Assembly (NCBI GenBank): GCA_016791365.1
Contig: JAEUMT010000006.1
Coordinates: 1 to 64,000 of the forward strand
Direction: 5' to 3'
Length of the DNA: 64,000 nt
From: Hyphomonadaceae bacterium
GTDB taxonomy: Bacteria > Pseudomonadota > Alphaproteobacteria > Caulobacterales > Aquidulcibacteraceae
Position 1 is the stretch's first letter. The number at the start of each line of letters is the position of its first letter. The notes below the pieces were generated by a model that made no database searches, was not told where the DNA came from, and saw only the letters and a program-made list of their open reading frames with translations. The position numbers were made by a program, and so were the translations under genes. Positions 55,870 through 64,000 of the stretch are shown here, piece by piece.

Positions 55870-57339
55870 TTAGTCCAGCGCGCGCGCGACGCGGAAGCCG
55901 ATGCCTTGTGTGCGGGAATTGAACTCATTTGAGCGACGCGCGGCGGCGCGCAACACCGGCGCCTGGTCGTTGAACTTGCCGCCCCGATAGACACGGCGAC
56001 GGCATTCATCGGCCTGCACCGCGATGCCGTCGATCGGCGCCAGGTTATAGTTCGGCGCGTAGCAATCGGTGACCCACTCGCCGGCGTTGCCGTGCATGTC
56101 ATAAAGATTGAACGCATTGCCTTCGTGCGCGCCGACCGGCGTGGTTTGCCGTGTTTGGAACGTCGCTTGCGTCTGCGTCACGCGCGCGCCGAACGCATAC
56201 GCCGCATTCTGACCGGAGCGCGCCGCGTATTCCCACTCTGCCTCACTGGGCAAACGATATTGCTGGCCGCCAGCCTGAGCGTTGAGCCAACTCACATAAG
56301 CTTGCGCATCTTCCCACGAAACGCCTGTCACCGGCCGATCACCGCGGCCCCAGCCGCCATCCGGCGGCGAATAGCCATTGCAGCCGCCGCCAGCGAGACA
56401 CGCGTCCCACTGCGAAAACGTCACTTCATATTTTCCCATCGCAAACGGCGAGACTGAGACCTCGCGCAGCGGACCTTCGTCACGGCCGCGCCCAGGCTCG
56501 TTGTCCGGCGAGCCCATCACGAACAAACCGCCCGCCAGCACCGTCATTTCAGGGCAGCCGGTGCAATCGCTAAAGGTATAACCGGGCACGCGCGTCGGCG
56601 GCTCTTCAACCGGCGAGGCGGGCGTTTCCACTGGCGTTGCGGCGAGCTGCTGCACGGCTTGTTGTTGTTGCTGTTGCTGCTGCGCCGCCGTTTGCTGTTG
56701 CGTGCGCATGTAGTCCTGCGCGAATCCAAACAGCATCGGGCTAAAATAGATGAGCACGCCAACGGCGGCGGCCGCGGCAGCCATCCATCCCACGCGGCGT
56801 GAGGCGCGCGCGAACTTCTGGCGCTTCGAGAGAATTTCGAACGTCTGCACGCGCTGATCAATATTATCGAGCGGCTTTTGCCCGCGTGACTGGAAAGCGC
56901 TTTGCGGCGAGTTGCGCGCCATGGAACGGAATTCGGACGACACCAACGCCGTGCCAGGCTCCGCCAATGCCTGCAGGCGCGCGGCGACATTGACCCCGTG
57001 ACCAAGCAAATCATCCGTCGCGGTGACGATCACATCGCCAACGTGCGCGCCGACGCGGATCGGCGGCTCACCCTTCGTGCGCTTGTCGAGAATTTCCTGT
57101 ATCGCGCCGAGCGCTTGGCCCGCCGACGCGAATTCGAGCATGAAACCGTCGCCGGCGGTGTTGAACAAACGTCCGCCATTGGCGATGGCGACGCGTTCAA
57201 CGCGCGCGCGCAGATTTTCAACCTTGCGCGCCGCATTGCGCTGATCGCGTTCGGACATGGTTGAAAAGCCGACGATGTCGATCGAGACAATCGACGCCAA
57301 ACGGATTGTACGCTCTTCGCTGCCTGGCTGCTCGGTCAC
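55870..57339 (-). CDS. class III nucleotide cyclase fused to a formylglycine-generating-enzyme-like domain
   Basis: A 489-aa fusion. Residues 10-170 form a class III cyclase domain with both metal Asp (Asp21 in SIDIVGFS, Asp64 in AGDGFMLEF) and the transition-state Asn117 and Arg121 in GHGVNVAARL. The usual purine-selecting Lys four residues before Asp64 is Asn60. A transmembrane helix (about 183-206) and a poly-Gln stretch follow, then an FGE-sulfatase domain (about 262-489, FVMGSPDNEPGRGRDEGPLREV, RLPSEAEWEYAAR, GFRVARALD). The two FGE catalytic cysteines are missing, so that domain is probably a ligand-binding sensor outside the cytoplasm. Confidence 0.9.
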   Translation of the reverse strand: MTEQPGSEERTIRLASIVSIDIVGFSTMSERDQRNAARKVENLRARVERVAIANGGRLFNTAGDGFMLEFASAGQALGAIQEILDKRTKGEPPIRVGAHVGDVIVTATDDLLGHGVNVAARLQALAEPGTALVSSEFRSMARNSPQSAFQSRGQKPLDNIDQRVQTFEILSKRQKFARASRRVGWMAAAAAAVGVLIYFSPMLFGFAQDYMRTQQQTAAQQQQQQQQAVQQLAATPVETPASPVEEPPTRVPGYTFSDCTGCPEMTVLAGGLFVMGSPDNEPGRGRDEGPLREVSVSPFAMGKYEVTFSQWDACLAGGGCNGYSPPDGGWGRGDRPVTGVSWEDAQAYVSWLNAQAGGQQYRLPSEAEWEYAARSGQNAAYAFGARVTQTQATFQTRQTTPVGAHEGNAFNLYDMHGNAGEWVTDCYAPNYNLAPIDGIAVQADECRRRVYRGGKFNDQAPVLRAAARRSNEFNSRTQGIGFRVARALD

Positions 57340-57397
57340 GGCTTATTCCCCACCCCGGCTAGGATAGGCCCCTCACCGGGACATATCCAGCCTTCTC

Positions 57398-59056
57398 CTA
57401 CTCGCCTGAACCGGCGCTGAGCAGAAGCGCAGACATATTCTGGATGAAAGTCCCGGTCGAAATTCCGATTACGGGCTGATCGGTCGTGTGGGGCGAAGTG
57501 TCGGACGCATCGCCCACCAGCGTCTGCGAAAAATCGCCTTCCACGGGTGTCTGCGAACCATCTCCGATATACGGATTGCTCGTGGCGGTGAGTGGTGTTG
57601 GCCAATATCCCTCCGCATTGAGCGTAGCGATCAGCTCTTGAACCCGCTGTGACGACGGTCGCTGAGCCGCGCCCGCTCCAACATTCGAATTGAGGTCCGA
57701 AACCTCGATGTTCTGCGTCGTAAAATAGCGCGGCAGGCGAAAATCACGGCGCGGCCGTAGCGGTGAAGTCGCGGCGAGTTGCTCCGCATCCGCGACACGC
57801 AACCGGTCATAGCGCGCGCGCAGCGCCTCAACATCCAGGTTGCGCCATTGCGAATAGTGCGTGATCGGCGCCCGGACATCGTAATTCCAATAATACTCAC
57901 CGTTGATCACGTTCGAACCGCGGCGATGAACAATCCGCGCGCGATTGGACCCGATCTCGGTGAATGTCGGATATCGGCGTCCGGCGATCTGAACCTGTGC
58001 GTCAGGGAGATAGACCGAGTCGAGCCACGCAATGGCTTCGGGCACGCGCGCAAGAAAGCGCGCTTCGCCGGTCCACTCGTAGAAATTCATCAGCTGCGTG
58101 ATGTTCAAATAGGTCGTATGCGCGGTCAGCGCTTCAGGTTCGTAAGTGCGCGCGGCCACCGGACGCAACGTCCCGACATCGTGTTGCAGCCCCCACCCCG
58201 CCTGCGGCGCGGGCTGTTGTGTCGCCACGAAAATATCCATGGCGCGGCGGATCGCGGCCAGCGCCCGCTCATCACCCAGCGTTTGATAGACCATCAGCAG
58301 GAACTTGATGTTCTCGCCGGCGACATCATCGTTGAACGTGATCTGACGCGTGTAATCGGCGCGGCCGTGCAGACCAACCTCCGTTGTCAGCGGAAACCGC
58401 TGCGGCCAGCCGCCGTTCGCATATTGGCTATCGAGCACAAAGCGCAGCGCTCTTTCGACCGGTTCGCGCAAGCGCGATGCGCGGCGCTCCAAATACATAC
58501 GCAGCAGAAACTGCGATGCTTCGCTCGTGCCGGCGTCATCAAACGTCGCATTGCCGTAATAATGATGGAATTCTTCCAGCCGCCAGCCGTTCTTGCCGAT
58601 CGTGTCGTACCAATTGCGCGTGCTCTCTTCGCCCGCGAAGTCGTGGAGATAATTCCAGCCGCCCGCCGGATGCTGCGCGGCGATCAAGCCTTCAGCCACA
58701 TCCATCGCCGCCTGGTAGTAGAACTCATCGCGCGTCGCGTGGAAGCAATCGAGATAGAGATGACCAACCGTCGCCGTGCCCGGCGGCTGGATCCAGATCA
58801 TCGTCGGAAACGCTTCCATCTCGCCCCAACGGCGCGAGAAATCCGACGCGTAGCTCCACACATAGCCGCCGCGATACGCCACGCGCTCACGCATGAACCG
58901 CGCCGCGCGCTTCATCGCCCGCAACGTCTCGCGCCTGCTTTCACTGTCACCGGTGTCAGCGCCGGTCGAAAAAAAAGACGCGCAACCGCTCATCAACACG
59001 GCGCCGGAAGCGCCCGCGAGCAACGCGCGACGTGACGCATTTCGCATGAAGGTCAT
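57398..59056 (-). CDS. PL10-type pectate lyase lipoprotein
   Basis: A 552-aa secreted protein with a twin-arginine-like lipoprotein signal (MRNASRRALLAGASGAVLMSGCAS, Arg pair and Cys near residue 25). The catalytic domain is an alpha/alpha toroid like family PL10: NGGWPQRFPL and ITFNDDVAGENIKFLL near residues 214 and 240 match the PL10 substrate and Asp region. Eliminates polygalacturonate at the cell surface or periplasm. The C-terminal 60 residues are low-complexity. It lies with a TonB receptor, but on the opposite strand. Confidence 0.8.
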   Translation of the reverse strand: MTFMRNASRRALLAGASGAVLMSGCASFFSTGADTGDSESRRETLRAMKRAARFMRERVAYRGGYVWSYASDFSRRWGEMEAFPTMIWIQPPGTATVGHLYLDCFHATRDEFYYQAAMDVAEGLIAAQHPAGGWNYLHDFAGEESTRNWYDTIGKNGWRLEEFHHYYGNATFDDAGTSEASQFLLRMYLERRASRLREPVERALRFVLDSQYANGGWPQRFPLTTEVGLHGRADYTRQITFNDDVAGENIKFLLMVYQTLGDERALAAIRRAMDIFVATQQPAPQAGWGLQHDVGTLRPVAARTYEPEALTAHTTYLNITQLMNFYEWTGEARFLARVPEAIAWLDSVYLPDAQVQIAGRRYPTFTEIGSNRARIVHRRGSNVINGEYYWNYDVRAPITHYSQWRNLDVEALRARYDRLRVADAEQLAATSPLRPRRDFRLPRYFTTQNIEVSDLNSNVGAGAAQRPSSQRVQELIATLNAEGYWPTPLTATSNPYIGDGSQTPVEGDFSQTLVGDASDTSPHTTDQPVIGISTGTFIQNMSALLLSAGSGE

Positions 59057-59083
59057 GATCGTCTCGCGCGCTCCCCTCGCTGC

Positions 59084-60628
<1,545 letters not shown>

Positions 60629-60650
60629 AACTCACTCCCACGCGCGCCGC

Positions 60651-61304
60651 TTATTTCGGCGCTTTGTCTTTCGCGGCTCGCGGCGCGAGCCCGTTGATCA
60701 TCAGATCCGAAGCAGCTTCCGCGACAGACGCGGAATCTGTGTCGGCGTCCCAGATGCCATATCGTATGCCGAGAAAGCTCGAGGCGCCCATCAATGCCCA
60801 CACACGAACTTCATCGTCCTGACCTTCGCTGATTTCACCACGTGAAGCGGCCTGCGCCAGCTGCTGTCGATAGGCGGCGGCGAATGTGCGGTAATAGTCG
60901 CGGTACGCTTCCGGCGCCACGAACTGCGCCTCCATGACGACGCGGTAGAGCGCCTTGTGTGATCGCACAAACTCGATAAACGCCTGAATGCCGAGGCGCT
61001 CCGCTTCCAAGCGATCGTGCGCGCCGCGCGTGCTCTCCGTCATCGCGTGACGCGTGCGCGCGCCCATGTCGGCGACAAGCGCGCGAAACACTTCTTCCTT
61101 GCTCTTGAAGTAAACGTAGAAGGTGCCGAGCCCGACACCCGCGCCCTGCGTGATGTTGGATATGGCGGTGTCGTGATACCCGCGTGCGCCGAATTCTTCC
61201 CCTGCGGCATCCAGCAACCGCCGAAGGGTGCGCCTACCCCGCTCAGTCTTCGGCCCAGAACGCTCCTCGGCGACCTCCGGATCGGAACCTGAATGTTGAC
61301 TCAT
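60651..61304 (-). CDS. TetR-family transcriptional regulator
   Basis: A 217-aa TetR/AcrR regulator. The N-terminal helix-turn-helix is RRTLRRLLDAAGEEFGARGYHDTAISNITQGAGVGLGTFYVYFKSKEEVF (about 24-73), followed by a helical ligand domain. It is divergent from the alpha/beta hydrolase-TonB receptor operon, whose candidate promoter overlaps its start codon, and it precedes the acyl-CoA ligase. That position suggests a repressor responding to an acyl-CoA or lipid ligand. Confidence 0.93.
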   Translation of the reverse strand: MSQHSGSDPEVAEERSGPKTERGRRTLRRLLDAAGEEFGARGYHDTAISNITQGAGVGLGTFYVYFKSKEEVFRALVADMGARTRHAMTESTRGAHDRLEAERLGIQAFIEFVRSHKALYRVVMEAQFVAPEAYRDYYRTFAAAYRQQLAQAASRGEISEGQDDEVRVWALMGASSFLGIRYGIWDADTDSASVAEAASDLMINGLAPRAAKDKAPK

Positions 61305-61325
61305 GTTTCAAGTCTCCGATATAAG
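61296..61325 (+). promoter_or_regulatory. sigma-70 promoter for the hydrolase-TonB receptor operon
   Basis: TTGACT at 61296-61301, an 18-nt spacer, and TATAAG at 61320-61325, each 5 of 6 matches to consensus. It overlaps the start codon of the divergent tetR gene. Just downstream is a direct repeat CGGCCCGAG (61347-61355) and CGGTCCGAG (61359-61367), separated by AAA, that could be a regulator site. Confidence 0.5.
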
Positions 61326-61384
61326 CCGGCGCAAGACAACAAAATTCGGCCCGAGAAACGGTCCGAGGGGGGAATGCGAGGCAC

Positions 61385-62239
61385 ATGCCTCACTGTGTTT
61401 TGCCAGACGGGGCGGCCATGTCCTACGCCGAAGCCGGCGCGGGCGCTCCTATTGTTCTGGTGCACGGCTGGGCCGCCAACGGCGCTTTCTTCCGCGACCT
61501 CGCCGTTGAACTCGCCAAGAGCCACCGCGTTTACACGCTGACTTTGCGCGGCCACGCCGGCTCAGAGAACGGTCTGTCGCCGCTCACTATCGAAACCCTG
61601 GCTGACGATATCGCGCACTTCTTCGAAGCGCTCGACCTCAAGAGCGCATACGCGCTCGGCTGGTCCATGGGCGCGATGGCGCTTTGGGCCGCGGCGCCGC
61701 GCATCGGCGCACGGTTGAACGGTCTCATCGTCGAAGACATGAGTCCGCGTCTCATCAACGATGAAGACTGGGAGCACGGAATCTCCACCGGCTACGGCGC
61801 CGGCGACGTCGCCAACACCGTGAGCGAGATCGAATCCGATTGGCGGTCTTACGTATCTCGCTTTGCGCCGCGCATGTTCGCGGCGTCAATGCGCGAAGCC
61901 TGCCCTGAGCTTGAAGCGTGGGCGGCCGGTCAAATGGCGCAAGCGGATGCACACGCCATGGCCTCGTACTGGCGCTCCATGGCCGGTCAGGATTTTCGCA
62001 CCGCGCTCGCGCGCATCACGACGCCGATGCTCGTAATCCATGGCGGCGACAGCCAAGTTTACGATGACGGCGCGACCGAATTCATCGCGCTCACGGCCCC
62101 AAACGCCAAGCGCGTCATCATCAAGGGCGCCGGCCACGTGCCGCATCTCGAAGCGCCAGACGATTTTTTGAATCATATCGAGGCTTTCGTCCGCGAAACG
62201 CGGCGGCCCGAATTGAGGAGCGGAGGAGCAACCCCATGA
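61385..62239 (+). CDS. alpha/beta hydrolase
   Basis: A 284-aa alpha/beta hydrolase with no signal peptide, so cytoplasmic. The nucleophile is Ser94 in GWSMGA; the oxyanion HGWAANG is at about residues 27-33, the acid in VIHGGDSQVYDD, and the His in GAGHVPHLEAPDDF. Resembles the esterase/lactonase group rather than pimeloyl-ACP esterase BioH. The stop overlaps the TonB receptor start by 4 bp (ATGA), so it is coupled to uptake of its likely substrate. Confidence 0.9.
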   Translation: MPHCVLPDGAAMSYAEAGAGAPIVLVHGWAANGAFFRDLAVELAKSHRVYTLTLRGHAGSENGLSPLTIETLADDIAHFFEALDLKSAYALGWSMGAMALWAAAPRIGARLNGLIVEDMSPRLINDEDWEHGISTGYGAGDVANTVSEIESDWRSYVSRFAPRMFAASMREACPELEAWAAGQMAQADAHAMASYWRSMAGQDFRTALARITTPMLVIHGGDSQVYDDGATEFIALTAPNAKRVIIKGAGHVPHLEAPDDFLNHIEAFVRETRRPELRSGGATP

Positions 62240-64000
62240 AGCATTTTGGTGATAAGGCGCGTGTCGCGCTTTTGTTGGCCAGTGTAGCGGCATCGCCGTT
62301 CGCACTCGCCGCGCCGGCATTCGCGCAAGATGGCGCTAGTGCTGATGAAGAAATCGTCGTCACCGCACGGCGCACGGAAGAATCGCTGCAAGAGGTCCCC
62401 GCTTCGGTCTCGGCGTTCTCGAGCGAGCAACTCGAGCGCATCGGCGCCAACGACGCGACCGGCCTACAAGGCGCGGTGCCGAACCTGAACATCGTTCAAG
62501 GCCGCGGCTCATCCAACGCAACCAACATCTACATTCGCGGCGTCGGTCAGCCGGACGCGCTGCAAACCTTCGACCCCGCGGTCGGCTTCTACGTCGATGG
62601 CGTTTACTATTCGCGCATCCGCGGCACGCAGATGGACCTGCTCGACATCGAGCGCGTCGAAGTTCTGCGCGGCCCGCAAGGCACGCTCTACGGCAAGAAC
62701 ACGATCGGCGGCGCCTACTCAGTCGTCACCCGCCGTCCGGGCCAAGACCAGCACGGCCTCTTCCAGGTCACCGTCGGCGACTACGGCCAGCTTGAATCGC
62801 GCCTCGCCGCATCAGGCCCGTTGACAGAGAACTTCGCCGTCGGCGGCGCGCTCTTCGGCGCTACCCGCGATGGCTACGTCACCAACCCCGCGACCGGCGC
62901 GGAGTACAACAACCGCAACGCCTGGGGCGGCCGTGTGCAAGCCGCGTGGGACGCAACGCCGAACTTCAGCGTGGATTTCTCGGCCGACTACGCCGAGGAA
63001 GACAATGCATTGACGATGGGCCAGGCGGTCAGCTCGCTCACCACAATCGCCGGCGTGCCGATCCCGGCTGGCGCCGTGCCGAGCCCGCTGCCCGAGTTCA
63101 ACTTCACCGCTCAAGCCACGCCCGGCTTGCCAAATTCGAGCGTGATGGAGCACTGGGGCACGTCGCTGAGCGCAAATTGGGAACTCAGTTCCAACCTCAC
63201 GCTGCGTTCGATCTCGGCGTACCGCAATCTGGCCTACACCGACTATGTCGACATCGACGCCACCCCGCTTGAACTCGGTGACGTGCTCGTCGACGTCGCT
63301 CAGAACCAGGTGAGCCAGGAATTCCAGGCGATCTGGGAAGGCGAACGCTGGACCACGGTCGGCGGTCTTTTCTACATGCGTGAAAACGTGGCGTCGCATC
63401 AGGAAGCTTATGCCGACGATCTGCTCGGCACCTTCTTCGGCGGCGGCACGTTCCTGCGCACCGTCGACGACGACCTGCAAACCACGAGCATGGCGGCGTA
63501 CCTGAACTCGACGTATCAGCTTTCCGATCGCCTCAGCATTTCGGGCGGCCTGCGCTACACCGAGGAAGAGAAGGATTACTTCCGTACGACTTCAACCTTC
63601 TCATCCAACGTGCTTTTCACCGCTAATCCGGCGCGCCCGCCGGTCAATATCGACAACACGTGGGATGACCTGTCAGGCCTGATCTCGCTCGACTACCAGC
63701 TGAACGACGACTTCCTGCTCTACGGACGCGTCGCACAAGGCTTCAAGTCGGGCGGCTTCAACGGCCGCGCTAACAATCCCGGCGAAGAAGCTCCGTACGA
63801 TCCGGAAACAGTCACGTCATACGAAGCCGGCTTTAAGTCGGATTGGTGGGACGGCCGTCTGCGCGCGAACTTCGCGGCGTTCTACAACGACTATCGCGAC
63901 TTCCAGGCGCGCGTCTCGAACCTGACCACCGATCCGGGCACCGGCCTGCCGAGCATCGAACTCAGCGTGCTCAATGCCGGCCAGCTCGAAATCTCCGGCG
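62236..64000 (+). CDS. TonB-dependent outer-membrane receptor (5' part, cut by the window)
   Basis: Start at ATG 62236; 588 codons are visible and the frame is still open at the window end. The signal peptide is MKHFGDKARVALLLASVAASPFALAAPAFAQ, followed by the TonB box EEIVVTARR, a plug domain (about 50-170, NIYIRGVGQPDALQTFDPAVGFYVDGVYYSR, then LDIERVEVLRGPQGTLYGKNTIGG) and beta-barrel strands (for example LLYGRVAQGFKSGGFNGR). It imports an unknown scarce compound across the outer membrane; the coupled hydrolase and divergent TetR suggest an ester or lipid substrate rather than iron. Confidence 0.95.
   Translation, partial: MKHFGDKARVALLLASVAASPFALAAPAFAQDGASADEEIVVTARRTEESLQEVPASVSAFSSEQLERIGANDATGLQGAVPNLNIVQGRGSSNATNIYIRGVGQPDALQTFDPAVGFYVDGVYYSRIRGTQMDLLDIERVEVLRGPQGTLYGKNTIGGAYSVVTRRPGQDQHGLFQVTVGDYGQLESRLAASGPLTENFAVGGALFGATRDGYVTNPATGAEYNNRNAWGGRVQAAWDATPNFSVDFSADYAEEDNALTMGQAVSSLTTIAGVPIPAGAVPSPLPEFNFTAQATPGLPNSSVMEHWGTSLSANWELSSNLTLRSISAYRNLAYTDYVDIDATPLELGDVLVDVAQNQVSQEFQAIWEGERWTTVGGLFYMRENVASHQEAYADDLLGTFFGGGTFLRTVDDDLQTTSMAAYLNSTYQLSDRLSISGGLRYTEEEKDYFRTTSTFSSNVLFTANPARPPVNIDNTWDDLSGLISLDYQLNDDFLLYGRVAQGFKSGGFNGRANNPGEEAPYDPETVTSYEAGFKSDWWDGRLRANFAAFYNDYRDFQARVSNLTTDPGTGLPSIELSVLNAGQLEISG

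Noticed and set aside
56640..56700. Trinucleotide repeat (GTT/GCT) resembling a microsatellite
   Set aside because: It encodes the poly-Gln linker of the cyclase-FGE fusion, so it is explained as coding; phase variation would need units not a multiple of three.
57779..59035. 418-codon frame antisense to the pectate lyase
   Set aside because: Shadow of the PL10 gene; Arg/His-rich composition.

Overview
The window is about 64 kb of GC-rich, gene-dense bacterial chromosome. I infer an aerobic alphaproteobacterium, probably in or near the Caulobacterales/Hyphomonadaceae. The evidence is the lptB-rpoN-hpf-ptsN marker genes, a LigD/Ku pair, many TGATG/ATGA gene overlaps, a TonB-dependent receptor with a pectate lyase, and promoter-like sites of the TTGAC-N14-GCTA kind. 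I saw no tRNA, rRNA, CRISPR array, transposase or prophage.

Layout. 1-8.4 kb: the end of lptB, then rpoN; about 5 kb of accessory genes (a DUF4160/DUF2442 pair, a lipoprotein, a POT peptide transporter, an EamA exporter) separates rpoN from hpf and ptsN, which are usually its direct neighbours. 8.4-16 kb: a REP-bracketed DUF559 nuclease-like gene, then leucine degradation (mccA, two small membrane proteins, mccB, ivd) with a divergent LysR regulator. 16-19.7 kb: Ku and LigD for end joining. 19.7-25.2 kb: a lipoprotein, a crotonase, a DUF72 protein, and a tight URC1-URC4-UPRT operon for uracil catabolism. 25.2-32.3 kb: a DUF885 peptidase-like protein, a TauE/SafE permease, and a hydroxyproline module (M24 X-Pro peptidase, 4-hydroxyproline epimerase, DapA-family deaminase, FAD dehydrogenase). 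32.4-39 kb: 2-oxoglutarate:ferredoxin oxidoreductase-like genes (korB, korA, and a GltD-like partner), split by a trio of two paralogous small secreted membrane peptides and a C39-like cysteine protease lipoprotein. 39-46 kb: 5-oxoprolinase, DUF969/DUF979 permease, DUF2891 and an FAH-family enzyme. 46-53 kb: a DUF2339 polytopic protein and glutathione-dependent formaldehyde oxidation (adhC, a hypothetical, gfa, fghA). 53-57 kb: an orphan basic protein with a Phd-like antitoxin, a structured region that looks like 6S RNA, a CpdA-like phosphodiesterase and a cyclase-FGE fusion. 57-64 kb: a PL10 pectate lyase, an acyl-CoA ligase, TetR, an alpha/beta hydrolase and a TonB receptor cut by the window end.

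Taken together this is largely a scavenging region. Pyrimidines, hydroxyproline peptides, pyroglutamate and leucine are fed into central metabolism; hydroxyproline and 5-oxoproline both converge on 2-oxoglutarate, the expected substrate of the Kor enzyme encoded between them. At least three families of short palindromic intergenic repeats are spread through the window. The most unusual items are the C39/small-peptide trio, the decayed second biotin-carboxylase start upstream of mccA inside a REP doublet, the REP-bracketed DUF559 gene, the cyclase-FGE fusion with atypical residues in both domains, the DUF969/979/2891-oxoprolinase operon, and the candidate 6S RNA.
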